DNA of 64,000 nt from Zychaea mexicana (GCF_025766255.1 NW_026516679.1:496001-560000), one strand, 5' to 3'; shown: positions 23,777-36,619, numbered from the stretch's first letter. The notes: generated by a model from the letters alone, not told the origin. Made by a program: numbers and translations.

Positions 23777-26537
23777 TTAACGAGAACTGCTCATGTTATA
23801 CTCGTGCGGGATATCGTCGTTGTGTTCGAGTGTCTTGGCCATGAAACCCATAAATCGCTCACCATACTCTAATGGCTTAACAGCAGAAATGGCGTGTTTG
23901 TCTTGCGTCATAGATTTGAAGAAATGTTCAGATTTCTTCTTGGAATCATAGGGTGTCAGAATATCAATAATGCCCATATAGTACAGGGCATTTGTAGGGT
24001 TATCGTTTTCGTTGGTCGATTGGAAACCACCTTCATCAGAGTAGAAGGCACAGTTACGGCGTCTATCACATTATATATAATTGATGTTAGAGTCTTTTTC
24101 GAGCTCCTTCTGACCCTTAAGCGTGTGCTATATTTGTTAGCTAAGAAAGTACTAAACATACTCATGGAACGGATCTTCAGGAAGTTCCGAGGAGTCAAGA
24201 CGTTCAGGATTTGTTTGTGCGATGGCCTTGCGGACAACTTGGGCTTTTGTCTGGCGTCGCTTCAACATCGAGGCACGACGTTCTGCACGTTTGGTATCAG
24301 GCTAGATGAAAGCATCATATTCAATAAGCTTTCAATCCCGCATGATGTTTGATAACTATAACTAATAACATTTATATAATCATACCTGGAAGAGCTGCAG
24401 GGTCGAGTCACGGATATTCTCCTTGTTGCCACGAACCATGTTATGGATACCAATGAGCAAGCTGTAGTCCATGATGTTCAGACGCACCAACAGCTAAAAG
24501 TGATTATACCAGGTCAGCTGTCCATTGTTTGTTTTAACGTGTCGTCATATATACACTTTAAGTTTTTCTTTTACCTTTACATCGCGCATAAGTTGGCTGA
24601 TAAATAGCTTGCGCTTCTGAGGACCCAGCTGCAATTTTTGCTTGTTCTTTTCAAAATTCAAATCCTTCATTACTGCATTCTTGGACTTTTTAATCTCTGC
24701 TTCCGGAAGCAAACGACCAATAATTGAGCCCTGTATTACATAATCAAGGGAAGGTATAAGATTTTTCGTTGCTGTTGCGGTTGCGGTTGTTGTCACGGAT
24801 AGAAATTGTATATTGATTTTTCTTACCTTGAGGTCATACGTCTCGTGAATATCCTAAAATAACCGGTTTAATTAGCAGTTGGTTTCCAAAAATAAATACT
24901 AACTAAAGAGAACATCCAAGTGACAGAGAGAGAGAGAGAGAGAGAGATGGCTGGAAGTCACATACCTTATTCGGTGGAAACACGTTGCCCATGACGACAA
25001 AATGGATTTTGCGGCCTCGGGGTTGCTTGACACGATGTAAACCATAGTACCGGCAAAGGAGTGTATCGGGATAGTTCAAGACGTGCTGTGGTTTTTTTTT
25101 GTGCGAGTGTTAATGTACGCCGCATGTCACAAGACCACATAAGCCCTTTTCTCTCTTATTCCACTCCCCCCCCACCCCGGCCCAGAAATAATCCGTACGG
25201 AATGGTAATCTTTTAAGATCTTGCGCAGATATTTGTGCTCAGCATGGTGAATGGTCTTGATAATGAAACGATAGTCGCGTGAGTAGTAGAAGAAGCTACC
25301 ACTTTTACCCGGAGATCCAAGCTCAGAAAGAATGTATTTGCTCGTCAGCGATACCTATATACGATGGTTGTTTTCGTTCCATGTTAGCTTTAAGATTTTG
25401 CTGCTGCTTTTGTTGTTGTTGTCGGCTGCATGATCATACCAAGTAGTCAGCTGGATCAATTCCAAATTGTTCACGTAACTGACGGAAAGCCCATGGTGCA
25501 TAATCTTTAAATTTGAAATCGTACTTGGCGCCCGGCGTCAATTCATCACCGTTGCTGTACATAGAAAACATAGACCATATGAGAAATGAATACATCGCTT
25601 CTTTTTTTAAAAAAAAATAAACTCACACGTTGAAAACGAGTTTGTGTGCAGCAGTGAAATCTTCGTCTGTCAAGACACGGTTGCGCTTGGCACAGACACG
25701 ACCGACGGCAATACGGATACCGGTCAACATGTTATACATCAACACATAGTTCTTGTGGTGTTTGTCTACCCGGGTGCCCACAACGACCCGGTCCTCGTCT
25801 TTCTCGTCTTCCTGTCGCCGTGAAAGTCGCTTGAATGCTCGACGCCGTGCCGAGAGTTCTTTAGCAAACTCTTCAGATATAGTTACTTCTTGCTGTGCCT
25901 TTTTCTGCTTCCTGCCCGCATGACCAGTGGTATGGTGGCGACCAAGCGAACGGCTGCTTCCAGAAGCAACGATACCACTCTCGTTAATACTGTTGTTGAT
26001 TGATTGTTGTGTAGAGTGTCGTTTCAGGTGGTGAACACGAGCGTCATCATCAGGTGCAGGATCATCCAGTTCAACTTGGTCGTCGTCAAGCGAAAATTGA
26101 GAATCTTGCTTTGCATTACGCAGCTTGACTGATGATGGTACGACGGATGTTGTAAATGAGCGTTTGGAAGACAACACAGACGAGGCTGAATGCAGGATGG
26201 GGGCAGTAGCGGTAGCAATGGCAGGTCGGTGGTTCATTATGGGTATAGGCGTAGCGGGTGGTGATAGATCGACGGGCGATTGCGTCCCGTCTTCTTGAAA
26301 CACTCGCAAGCTCTCGGCTGATCCCGGGGGGTCAACAAGAGGGCCTGCTCGATATAAAGACTGTGGCGTGTTGGCGGCAACCGCTGGTTGTGCGAATGAA
26401 GCAGGGTATGCTTGGCGGTCAGACGGGAGAATATCTTTTTTAGTGAGATGAGGGTGGTGGTGGTTATTGCTGTTACTGAAAAATTCGGATTGTGGTGGTT
26501 CTTGTTCAAATCTAGGGGAATGAGCTGCGGTAGTCAT
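23777..26537 (-). CDS. MSS4: phosphatidylinositol-4-phosphate 5-kinase
   Basis: Nine exons on the minus strand (26537-25627, 25554-25440, 25354-25199, 25085-24966, 24853-24827, 24730-24575, 24493-24386, 24301-24162, 24062-23777) join in phase to 672 residues. The first 240 residues are low-complexity with basic patches. The PIPK core follows: [58 protein letters not shown] (glycine-rich loop and Lys), [37 protein letters not shown] (catalytic Asp), and [20 protein letters not shown], then the activation-loop part [13 protein letters not shown]. It makes PI(4,5)P2 at the plasma membrane, controlling actin and cell-wall signalling. The first ATG of the long exon is at 26537. Confidence 0.93.
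24923..24947. repeat. GA microsatellite in a kinase intron
   Basis: About 12 GA units inside the intron between exons 4 and 5 of the PI4P 5-kinase gene. Confidence 0.8.
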
Positions 26538-27339
26538 CGACAAAGCTATCAGTGTTTAAAAAAGGAGGGCTGAAGAAAAAGAGAGAAAGGGGGAGAAGAG
26601 TACGAAACCTATTTTGGTTTTGTTGCAAGTGATAGTTTCTTGCGTAACACAATGTTACCAAATGGAGTCGCGTTGTGGAGCAACAATAAATGCCCATCGT
26701 TACTCTATCATACAAAAATGGCTTTGAAGCTACTGATGTTTGTTAATATATGGCGTCTCCCTTTTTTATCACATTGGGCAGTTGAGATGTGGCATGAACG
26801 GTAAGAGATCCAAGCTTGATACCATGTCTTATCAGCGATGTAAAGGTACGAAGAACACTAATTTACAGCGCAGAATTCGCGTGTCAATATGGAAGTGGTG
26901 TGAAGCTCGGAGAGACAACCAATTTAATGCAACAATGACATTCACAGTAATCTGTCACAAAAACTGAAAACGCGTCATACGGTTAACCAGGCCAGGTTCA
27001 AGAGTTTGACTGCATAAATCTCAATTTTGCAGAAATCGTAGAGATTGCATAGTATGAAATATCGCAAAAGATTAGGGGCCAGTGGATGTCAAAATTTATC
27101 AAGAGCTTTACAGGATGTGCACACATTCAGTAATAGTTTATGTATCGCTAAGGTGATAACTGATCTCTTCAGCTACTACTATTTATTATATTTACAAGGC
27201 TTTTCTTTTTAGAGATGACGATTGCTTCATACATACTGCATAGGCACTGATGCTGTATTAAGTTATTTACAAGGGAGAGTGATACTTGTACAGGGTATTT
27301 TAGTTGCGTTGCTTTTTGTTAGAATGAGAGAGGCCCTTT
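26538..27339. other. intergenic region at the edge of the repeat nest
   Basis: About 800 bp upstream of the kinase gene. No gene recognised. It marks the change from host genes to repeat-derived DNA. Confidence 0.45.
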
Positions 27340-27960
27340 CGTGGATGAGGGAGGAATTCGAATGGAGGCACTGAATCTCGTATCGTCAACCAGTGCTATG
27401 AATTCGCTTGAGCGTTCCATCAACGATTATTTTTCCTTGGATCGCGAGCTCGATGAGCGGAACAATTCGCGAAGTGTAGTCAGTGCTGCACGTTGGATAC
27501 TGCAATTTTTTGATCCGTCGGATACGGGTTACATATCCTTGTGGAACATCGACATCGAGTAGGGTAACAGCGTTTCCTATTGGATTGAGGCATCAAAAAC
27601 ATGTTTGTGGATCTATCATCAACCTTTGAGAATACTTTGCAGTTGCATCATACCTTTAATGTTGTAAGCTAGTACATGAGCATGGTGTAAGATCAACGGC
27701 ATTGGAGTCACAATTGATGCAAGCATGTCTTTCAAAACAATCGGAAGCTTCAGCATGCTAGTTTTCAATTCATTTGTATCGTCGTTATCTTTTCCGATTT
27801 CCGCCCCCCTTCCAGCTCTACGTTGCTGCTCGTGTATATGGTGTCGATCCGATGGCCCATATTTTACTTTTGTGACGCATCGATGGCTGCAAGTTTTCTT
27901 TTGTTATTCCTTGCCTAGGCGTTCGCGATGCTACTTTTCTCTTTTCTGTCTACACTGTCG
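27340..27960 (-). pseudogene. diverged relic of the repeat-family gene (3' half)
   Basis: Read on the minus strand this stretch matches the 3' exons of the repeated gene seen at 46,334-47,020 and 55,774-56,460. It shows ARNNKRKLAAIDAS, GHRIDTIYTSSNVE and then VTLLDVDVPQGYVTRIRRI. It has several stops and lacks the Ser-rich C-terminal tail. It carries no Harbinger-like insertion: AGAAAAGTAGCATCGCGAAC is continuous here, which gives the empty-site sequence for the insertion in the other copies. It is the most diverged of the three copies. Confidence 0.7.
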
Positions 27961-28175
27961 CTAAAGCGTAAAAGATGTATACACTTAGCATTACTTCCTT
28001 TTAATCGATGCAATCTTTCGCTTACGTGGACATGAATGATGCCCTGGATGCAGTGTTGGAGCTGGATACGCCCGATGTTTACTGGACGACATATCCATAC
28101 TGGACCTACTCATATACTTAAGAACCACTTTTGCAACGAATCAAAAATCCGTTAACAGACCGCCATTTGTACATA

Positions 28176-28886
28176 CTTATAAGGTGTACTTGTGTTCGAC
28201 CAAAGTACAAACCACAATCCTTTTTCTGAAATATCATTGCGTGCCAACAAATTGAACATGACAAACCAAGTAGTTGACCAAAAGCAATATTTTAACAATC
28301 GAATGACTCATCGTATGCCTGATGGATACTACATAGACGACAATGGCAACAAGCTTTATCAATCTATGTATAAAGTTATCAATGGAAAGATCTGTCTGAA
28401 AATTATAAAAGAGGTAGGTTGGAACATCAACAAAATCAATGTGACCAAATTATTAAGTCTCATTCTGATACGCACGATGCATATTTTAAAAGGTTCTTGA
28501 AGAACGTGGACTTTGGCAGGAAGGGTTACGAGTCAAGGAAGCACAGAAACTACTCGGATCTCAGCCTGATTTTTCCTCTACGAGAAGCGCAATCGAAGAC
28601 GTACATAGTTATCAAGGCTGGCCATATCGCAGAACGCTATCCAAAGTACCACTGTGAATGCGGTTTTATCGAAAGATATTGGGGTGCCGCCAAACGCGAA
28701 GTTCGCAAGCGGTGTGACTATAGCCTAAAAAGCCTACAAGTAACTGTTCCAAAAGTCTTTGACGAGATTCCATTAACGATGATACGTAACTTTGAACGAA
28801 AAGCATGTAGATTTAAAGATACTTATGATCATAAATTTCAGGGACGAGAAGCGCTCCATGTAGTAAAACATTACGCCAATTTTTGA
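28176..28886 (+). pseudogene. C-terminal half of a Tc1/IS630-type DDE transposase relic (unit 1)
   Basis: Starts abruptly at the left edge of the segmental duplication. In pieces it encodes VFDQSTNHNPFSE (second catalytic Asp region), DGYYIDDNGNKLYQSMYKVI, VLEERGLWQEGLRVKEAQ and YPKYHCECGFIERYWGAAKR (third catalytic acid, Glu), ending GREALHVVKHYANF. This order matches a DDE_3-like transposase family common in fungi. A probable intron (28414-28492) interrupts it, and the frame shifts further on. The N-terminal half is missing here but present in unit 2. Confidence 0.7.
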
Positions 28887-28889
28887 ATT

Positions 28890-29316
28890 ATAAATTCCGC
28901 TAATGTATATGCACTTTATTCCATTATCATTTACTTTGACTCAACGATGCGATTTGCCGTTTTTTAAAAATATATGGTTTGAGATGACCTGCACCATATT
29001 AATATAACTCAGTTATACTTAAAAACATAGTACAGAAAATATTTTCTAAGGGGTAGACTATCGATATTTTTAATTGTGACAGTAGCAAAGGACAAAAGTA
29101 CGTTTTTGAGGAAGTGCAGGGTTGAAACCAGGTCAATGTTCCACCGATTACCATGGCAACAAGTGTGGCAGGAAACAGACAGCACGTATGCAATAGGACG
29201 TTTCACGCTCCGACTGACGTCGTCGCTAACTTCGTATCCAGGTTGCAGCTGCTTGGTTACCATTCTATTGCCTCCTTACGATCTTTTGTCACCAGGCCTT
29301 TTATAACATTTTCAAT
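28890..29316. other. spacer between the transposase relic and the repeat-family gene
   Basis: AT-rich sequence, near-identical to 52,905-53,335 in unit 2. No coding region recognised; probably 3' flank of the relic plus promoter of the repeat-family gene. Confidence 0.4.
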
Positions 29317-29843
29317 ATGACTGGAACTCATCTCATCAAATACAAAAACCGTAAGCCTTTCTTAGCGTTTGCATAAGTGATTTAATTTCCATAGCTAACC
29401 CATAGTAGTGATATGCACTTTAATCTGCAGCGTTGCTACTGAGAATCGGACCTTTGAGCTTCAAGAAGTAATCGATCATGCCCAAGATCTTATCATCGAC
29501 ACCTGCGATCTTACGTGCACTGGCAGCGATTACCAAGCACAATGGCTAAACCGGATTCGTGCTTGTGCAAGGATTGAAGATGTTGCTGTGGTAACTATCA
29601 TGTACTGGCGTACCTATAAACGCGCTTTTTGTTGCCATAGTGATAATCTAAGGTTTCTTTTGACCGGTAGTCCTCTAACAAGCCGAGCTGGAAAGCTATC
29701 GAGCAGCGGCTTGCCCAGAGAATAGAGCAGCAACAACGTACAAACGACAGCAACGACAGCAACGACAACAACAACAACAACAATAGCAATAGCAACGGCG
29801 GCGACGAAGACGACAGCGGCGGCATTTCTAGTGCAACGCCAAC
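29317..29843 (+). pseudogene. repeat-family gene, 5' exons (unit 1)
   Basis: A possible first exon starts with the ATG at 29317-29319 (MTGTHLIKYKN). A long exon then reads VATENRTFELQEVIDHAQDL, WLNRIRACARIEDVAV and MYWRTYKRAF. After a further uncertain splice it reads PSWKAIEQRLAQRIEQQQ, an Asn-rich repeat, GGDEDDSGG and SSATP. Here Harbinger-like element A interrupts the exon. The reading resumes in the same frame at 32,450 (TSKSSSSLKTHL). I do not recognise the family. The gene exists in three or more copies in the window, so it is itself a repeated or mobile-element-linked gene. Joins before 29,700 are uncertain. Confidence 0.55.
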
Positions 29844-30035
29844 GCGGGATGTGCAGTACGAAATTGGCTATAAATTTACAATAGTTTTTGATAAATCTAA
29901 TAAATTGCTTGCTGCCATATTAAATTATATCATCCATTTTGATATTTTATCAATTTTATGACATCATGTGACCAAAATCATGTATTCAATGATTATAAAA
30001 ATTGAAAATCCATAATATAAACAAAGAACGACCCA

Positions 30036-31552
30036 ATGGATACAACAAACTATACACTACTGATTACAAATGAAGTAAACTCAATTATTGCAAATTATTG
30101 GCAATTCCTAGAATGGAATTGGCCTACTGTACATAATAAATATAAACATAGAACTAATTTGAAACATATTAAATTCATAAAAAATTAAGGATGAATTGTT
30201 ACGTAAATTAGGTTATGTTGCTGTATTTTATTTTCTAGTAGTTTTATATACAAACAAGGAATATCCCAGACCTTACTTTGAAATTGAAAAAGGATTATTT
30301 TTATTATATCATTTAGTCTCTGGAGTATGTGGTGAAAAATTTGAAAAATACTTACCACATAGCACATTTCATACATTTTATAAAAAGTTTTGGATGGATG
30401 AGGACAACTACAAACGAATCAACAAAATAGTAAATGATTCAATGAATAACATGTTTTCATCTATCAAATCACGTATTCTATCTGCTAGAAAGCATAATCC
30501 TGACTTATTTAAACATGTAACACTTGTATTGGATGGCCATAATTCAAGAATTAACTATGTAGATACTGAAATTGACCACTTTCAAAGAATGTATTCTTAT
30601 AAATTTAAGAAGAATGGAATATGTACCCAATTTGTTAGTGATATGAATGATATGATTATTTATACTTCTAAAAGTGACTTTTGTTCTGATAGCTCAGATG
30701 GTAGCATGTTTTTAAACATGAAATTATTTAAATATATGCATGAGAATGACATAATGGCAGTTGATGGTGGATATACTTTGTTTATCACACAATTTACAGA
30801 GCTTGCTAATGAAAAAGGATATAACTTTAGCCATGATAATTTTGTATACCCTATACGTAAAAATGTAAATGAGCCCTTAACGATTACTGAGGATCATTTT
30901 AATAAGACATTTGGAAGTTTTAGGACAAAAGTTGAGAATCAATTTCCAGAAATTGGGAATAAATTCTGCCGATTCAATAATAACAAGTCAGTTGTTAAAA
31001 TGGATAACATAAAATACTATAATCTGCAATTTCGTGTAGCTTGTTTATTAAAAAATATTACAAAATTTGTAGAAATGTTCAATATTCCTATTTTACCACA
31101 CCATAAACTATGGCACAGTAATGATTTTAATTTTCCAGTAGAGCATAAATTAATTGATATAGTGGTCAACAATGATAAACAAAATAAAGATAAACTGGAT
31201 AAAATGATTAGATTGCAAATGACCTGCTTAATATGATATGGCTATATCAAATGAAGAAATGATTGTTGATAATGAATCTGATAATAATTCAAATCAGAGT
31301 AATAGTGATAATGATGATGTTCCAAGATTTAATGAGCGTAGTAAAAAAAGAAAGCAAAATAAAGGGAAACAACGAGCAATGGCATCATATGAAATAGAAG
31401 AGATTATTAGGTATAAAACTGAAAATAGTACATATTTGCTTGAAGTAAAATGGGTTGGATATAGTGCTGATGGTAACAGTTGGTTATCAATTGATAAATT
31501 TAATCAAAAGGATTTATTGAAGGAATATATCAATAAGCATAATCTTGGTATT
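30036..31552 (+). pseudogene. DDE_4 (HARBI1-like) transposase with C-terminal chromodomain, copy A
   Basis: Begins MDTTNYTLLITNEV. A 2-nt loss near 30,180 (also in copy C) breaks the N-terminus. The main open stretch, 30,196-31,236, holds LVLDGHNSRINYVD (first Asp), SDMNDMIIYTSKSD with DSSDGSMF, and IMAVDGGYTL (third acidic region), then a NKTFGSFRTKVENQF helix. This is the layout of DDE_4/HARBI1-type transposases. A 1-nt loss near 31,217 separates the tail, which has an acidic N/S-rich linker, basic KKRKQNKGKQR and a chromodomain: YEIEEIIRYKTENSTYLLEV and KWVGYSADGNSWLSIDKF. Chromodomains bind methylated histone tails; targeting of insertion to heterochromatin is inference. Read without lesions the protein is about 505 residues. 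Confidence 0.75.
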
Positions 31553-31597
31553 ATAAAATTGCATACTCTGGGTAATATATCATTGATACCATATTAT

Positions 31598-32101
31598 TTA
31601 GAAATATTGATTGTATTTAAGGAATGATTGAATTGAAACATAAATACAGTAAAATGGGTTTCCTATAATAACTTTAATAGGTTTAGTTTTTTTCTTTTTC
31701 TTATTTTCTTTTCTTTTAATTTTCTCATCTTCAGTGTTATTAGATTTATAAACAACAAGTTTTTTATTTTTAGGAATATGAAGCTTACTATGTTGACAGC
31801 AAAGGTAATCCTTTTTACCATCAGGTAAATTTGTTCTGATTTTTCTACCACAAAACTGACCATCACATTTTCCTTTTTTAAATTTATGGGTACAAAAATC
31901 ATTATTCATGCTCAAGTATAAAAAGTAGTCTATTGAAAACAATGACTTTATTTTATTTTGTAATTTCATTTTTAATTTTTCTACAATATTTTTATTAATG
32001 TAAGAATCCAATTCATTTTCCATAAATACATCTAATTCTTTGTTAAGATTATTATGTAATTGGATATGGTTGATTGGGAGGAATTCATTTAATGCAACCA
32101 T
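31598..32101 (-). CDS. Cys-rich basic protein of the Harbinger-like element
   Basis: Open for 167 codons, convergent with the transposase gene. The centre holds FCTHKFKKGKCDGQFCGRKI and YLCCQHSKLHIPKNKK, a C-x9-C-x4-C ... C-C-x-H set suggesting zinc binding, followed by a lysine-rich tail (KRKENKKKKKTKP). PIF/Harbinger elements usually carry a second gene with a Myb-like DNA-binding protein. This one has no Myb domain, so its role as a transposition partner is only inferred from position. A second copy at 57,388-57,789 is truncated at the N-terminus. Copies B and C lack the gene through the same deletion. Confidence 0.6.
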   Translation of the reverse strand: MVALNEFLPINHIQLHNNLNKELDVFMENELDSYINKNIVEKLKMKLQNKIKSLFSIDYFLYLSMNNDFCTHKFKKGKCDGQFCGRKIRTNLPDGKKDYLCCQHSKLHIPKNKKLVVYKSNNTEDEKIKRKENKKKKKTKPIKVIIGNPFYCIYVSIQSFLKYNQYF

Positions 32102-32449
32102 TTTTATTGAATCTTTGAAACAATTTCTTTTTTCAAATACAAAAATTCAAAAAAGTAATTGAGTTTGAAATTTATTTCTTGGTATAAATTAATAGTTTTC
32201 TGATAACATTTCTATTAAATGCTCTCGAAACCTATATTCATTATCTTGCTATAAATTCAGTACTATTTACAATATTTTCTTCAACTGGTATATAACATAA
32301 TGTGAATTCATACCTGGCATTCCTTTCTTACCAATTATTTTTATATATACACAAAATTCAATTTTTTGTACAATTTGGATTTTTACAGCCAATAGATTTC
32401 TTACAGCCAATAGTATTATCTAATATCTAATTGGAGTTGGATGTCCCCC

Positions 32450-32883
32450 AACATCGAAAAGCAGCTCATCACTAAAAACACACCTGACCAAAAAAGATAA
32501 AGAGGAGATCAAGAGGCTCCTTACTGGAGTGGACTTGCATAAGTTTTGGACGTTGAAGTCCACGGAGTTGAGAGTGCAAGGAAACGGGGAAGGTGTCAAG
32601 TCAGTTGAAGAAAAGATGTACGACTTTGCGATCAAGTGCAATTATTGGCAGTAAGTATTATTTATTCACCCAAAGCGACTGTAAGCTTGAAACAAACGAG
32701 AAAAACTAAAATGTGCAATTGGTTATAGCCTGTATCAATCCATGATCTTAGATCTAGACGATGCTAATTGGACAGAAGTGTTCACGACGGAGGAGCTGAA
32801 AGAAATTCGAGCACACGGAGCTCCCATATTACACACCGTGCCCGAAGACGTTCAAGAAAAATTAGGGTTACAAGCGTTCTTTA
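32450..32883 (+). pseudogene. repeat-family gene, middle exons (unit 1)
   Basis: Two exons: 32450-32650 (TSKSSSSLKTHLTKKDKEE, DLHKFWTLKSTELRVQGNG, MYDFAIKCNYW) and 32729-32883 (LYQSMILDLDDANW, FTTEELKEIRAHGAPILHT, VPEDVQEKLGLQAFF). The splice is GT-AG with consistent phase. The second exon ends at a strong donor (A/GTAAGT at 32884) that opens a 10.4 kb intron filled with mobile elements; the next exon starts at 43302, again in phase. Base composition is host-like, unlike the AT-rich elements around it. Confidence 0.6.
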
Positions 32884-33195
32884 GTAAGTTACACAAAATA
32901 TATAAAGTTATATAAAAACATTTTTTTTTGATTTTTCATAAAACATTTTTTTTCTTTTTCTTTATCAAAATGTTTAAATCAAATGAAATACTATTTCAAA
33001 CACTTTACGGCAATGAACAAGCTATAATCTATTTACAAAAGGAAGGACTTATAAAACCTTTTATTTGTAAAAAATGCGAGAAACCATTATCCATTGGAAA
33101 ATATTATCAAAGATATTGATTTTATTGTTATCCAGATAATATTAGAAAAGGTGTATTTACCGAAACATTATTTGAGAAAACAAATCTACAACCAA

Positions 33196-35918
33196 GGTGT
33201 CCTGCTATTAGTTATCTAACCACTTACAATCTATTGGCTGTAATATGGATTGTAAAATTACTATAGTCGAGATAACCCTATATGGTCGAATTAATTAATT
33301 ATTAATTTATAAGAAAGGTACTAAAAATTGAATTTTTTTATTATAATAGTAGCCTTATATGAGAAAAAATCAAAGAGAACAGATAAGTATTGCATATAGT
33401 AATTTATATGAGATTAAGAATATTATAGGACATATGTATACTAATAATAGATATATATTGAGGTTAAGTGGGTTAGATATAATGTAAAGAATAATAGCTA
33501 GTTAACAAATGATAAATTTTATCATTGAAAATGTTACACGAATATATTGTCACACAGGTATTCCACTCTAAATTAATTTATTACTTATTTTGCTCTTTAA
33601 AGAATCTCATATTGAAGCTAATTTTATTAACCTTTCTACTATATGCCCAATTATATTTATGCTTTGTATATTGTTCATCCATATCAATTTGTTCATTTTT
33701 GACTATGGTTTCATTTGGTATATCTTTATTATCTGATATAGTGTGTTTTATAGCCTTATGCTTTTCAAAATAATCCTTTGGTTGTATATCTTTTACTATT
33801 GGCTTACCCTTTTGTTTATTTTTGTTGTGTCTTCTTTTCTTTTTATGTTTTGGTGTACTATTTAGTGTGCTACATATACTGCTCTGTTCTGAATCAGATG
33901 TACTAATGTTTATATACTTATGTTTTTCTGTATCTTTAGGTGGGTTATCCCAGTCAATATTATCTGTTATAATCTCATCACATTTTATATCATTTATTAC
34001 TTCTAACCATGGTTTACAATCTGATGGTAGTAATGCTTTTACAGTCGACCATCCTCTATTGTTTTGTTGAGGCGATTTATGTTGTTTATTGTTCTGTGTA
34101 TTATTACTATTATATTTTTCTTCTTGTTCCTTCATATGTTCTTCTGTATCAGCTAATTCTTGTAGTTCCTCTACTGTTTTATCCATCGGTGTATATTTTT
34201 TAATATCATCCTGACCACTATTATGTGCATATCGGATAAATGTATGCTGATCTTAGTATTCGTTTTCGAATTCATCTTTGTATAAGTCCTCATACATATC
34301 CATGTTTTCATAATACATGAATTTACTTTCATAATCCTTCACCTTCATTGTGTATGGATTCCATATTATATGACCTTTACGGTTCTTATCAACATAGATA
34401 ATATATAAACGATTGAGTGTTGGCTCTAACTCATATACTGATTTATTTTTGTATAACATGTGCGGCATATAGTTACTATTCAATATTATTGGCATGTTTT
34501 TCTTTTTAGTTATTGACTTTGTGAATTTGCCATTAAGTTTTAAACGTGTTCCTTCTAACATTTGGTTTAAAAATGTTAATTTGAAATCAGAACCAGTTTC
34601 CTCATTATACATAAAATTATAATCATCATCTTTATAATCTGACCAATCATTGTCTTTACTCATTAGATATGCCCTGTGTCCACCTTGTTCCAATATATCA
34701 ATGTTATATGTTTTTCCAATATTTGATGGACCAACAATCCAGTATTGTGGTATTTTGTTTTTACCGCTAAACATAGTTTCAATACCAAACATAGACCACA
34801 TATACAACTCATTTCTAGGAGTATTTTCCATGTCAGCATCATGAAAATAGCTATTAAGATTAGATTTTACTGTATCATATTTCCATAGTAATTCTGGATA
34901 TATTTCTGTTGCCTTTCTCATAGTAAGCTGCTTGTTAATTAATTGATAGCCAAGTAATTGTTGATGCATTTTTCTAGTTTTAATTTCGTAGTTTGGGTCC
35001 ATATTATAAGTAATATAATTATTTCCTTTAATGCAGTAACTGATAGATTTTTGTGGATTACCACCTGGTTTAATATTTGGAGTGATACCATCAATAGTGA
35101 AAAACTTACGTGCGGTTTTAGTATCAAATCGTTCATTTAATTGTATCTATATATGCACATGTTTTTCTCCTGTTTCAGGTGCTATTTCATCATATGCAAT
35201 TGCTTTTTCAATTTTATAACCAATACGGTCATGTTTAGTAAACCATTCTAATATCTGTTCTTTTGTTAAATAGAAATTTTTACAAATATATGTGAACAAG
35301 CCCTTAGTGTTTTGAAAGCGGAATTCTTTCTCACCCTGTGAGGTAGCCGCACTGGAAGTGTTATTATTTAACATTGCATCGGAAAATTGAGGATTTGAGG
35401 ACTTGAGGAATCTCACATATGCCCTAATTCTACCAATGATCTTTGAACGGCTTTGGTCCTTTGTTTTTTTGTCAATTTTTGTATTTTTCAAGTCTTTTTC
35501 TAGTTCATCCTTTAGTTGGTCAACGATAATGTTAACATCATTAATATGTTGGTGATGTTCAGCAAGATATTTAGCTCTTTTAATCAGGAGCGTCAAGGTT
35601 ACTCCTAAAATAGGAACGAATTCAGCTATTATAGCAAGAAATGTTAATAAAGTTAATCTGTTCCATGTTGTATTGAATGTTGTGAAAGTGTTGTATATAT
35701 AATAGATAAATTTCGCTTGGTATTTTGAGGTATTATTTTATATAATAAATAAAAATTCAATTTTTATTTATTTTAAAAATTTAAATGTATGCATGCCAAG
35801 ACATACATACATGAATTATTTCAATAAAAATTAATTTGGCTATCCTGATATATCTTAGCTAATAAACCAGCTAGGGTTACTAAATCGCATTAAAATCATC
35901 ATAACCATAGCCGGTCCC
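33196..35918. mobile_element. 2.7 kb insertion encoding a CRESS-type Rep
   Basis: Found by comparing the two Merlin copies. The unit 2 copy reads straight through CTACGACCAATACAAATAG, whereas unit 1 is interrupted by 2,723 bp between two CCAA copies (33192-33195 and 35919-35922). The CCAA may be a 4-bp target duplication. The ends GGTGTCCTGC and AGCCGGTCCC show no convincing inverted repeat. The palindrome-like motif AAAAATTGAATTTTT occurs near both ends (33323-33337 and 35751-35765). The only recognisable gene is the Rep on the minus strand. I found no canonical TAATATTAC origin by eye. Confidence 0.7.
33581..35596 (-). pseudogene. CRESS-type replication initiator (HUH endonuclease + SF3 helicase), broken
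   Basis: One minus-strand frame, interrupted by a TAG at 35147-35149 and a TAA at 34253-34255. The HUH part shows a motif I-like GLFTYICKNFYLTKE (about 35,300-35,260), motif II HVHI at 35161-35150 directly before the TAG, and motif III SYCIKGNN with the likely catalytic Tyr at 35038-35036. The helicase part has Walker A GPSNIGKT at 34732-34709, a probable Walker B in YNFMYNEE and motif C IILNSN at 34489-34472. A polar, Asn/Lys-rich C-terminal extension of about 200 codons follows. Known: this two-domain order is that of Rep from geminivirus/genomovirus-like ssDNA viruses and related plasmids, which nick an origin and unwind DNA. The piece upstream of 35,596 in the same frame encodes a hydrophobic segment. 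Virus relic or plasmid/transposon Rep cannot be told apart here. Confidence 0.72.
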
Positions 35919-36619
35919 CCAATATAAATAGTAGAACTATTACGTCAATGGATGATTGGTGTATATCTTTTATAATATAACATATATAATATTAATTTGT
36001 TTTTTATATAGATCCTTCTCCTATAAAAGTGTCTCTATAAATGGGAATCGATGATGAAACAGTTACACGATTATATTCAAAAATACACTTTGCGATAAAA
36101 ACATGAATCCTTAACAATCAAGAGTTATGGAAAAATGTAATTGGTGGACAAGATGAAATTGTTGAAATCGACGAATGCTGTTTTGGCAAAACAAAAATTA
36201 CTACTGCAAAGCATAAACGATACAGAAAACATATGTAAATATTAGGCGGTTATCAAAGAAATTCAAATCTGTTCTTTTTGGTGCCTGTTCAAAATCGAAA
36301 AATGTCAACATTATTACCAATAATCAAGGATCAAGTTTATCAAGGAACAACTATAATCACTGATGGTTTACGATCTTATACAAGCTTAAACAAGATGGGA
36401 TATATTCATAAAGCAGTTGATCATTCGAAATATTTTGTGCATCTAAATGATTCAACAATACATACTAACAGTATGGAAGGTTTTTTGGATGCATATAAGA
36501 AAACATATGCCCAATATAAAAAAAGATTCTGAGCTATATACATTGTATTTTTTAGATTATGCTTTTAGAAAAAGATATCATCATGATTTGTTTGAAATGT
36601 TAAAAATATACAGTTATTA

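Larger units (their letters stand above)
29844..32449 (+). mobile_element. Harbinger-like element with chromodomain transposase, copy A
   Basis: 2,606 bp flanked by the 3-bp direct repeat AAC (29841-29843 and 32450-32452). Removing the element and one AAC restores an open reading frame of the host gene (ATP|TSKSS), so the ends are well fixed. The ends are GCGGGATGTG and the complement of GGGGGACATCC, only weakly inverted. It encodes two convergent genes, a transposase-chromodomain protein (+) and a Cys-rich protein (-). AT content is far above that of the host gene. It is the longest copy; B and C carry an identical internal deletion of the second gene. Confidence 0.8.
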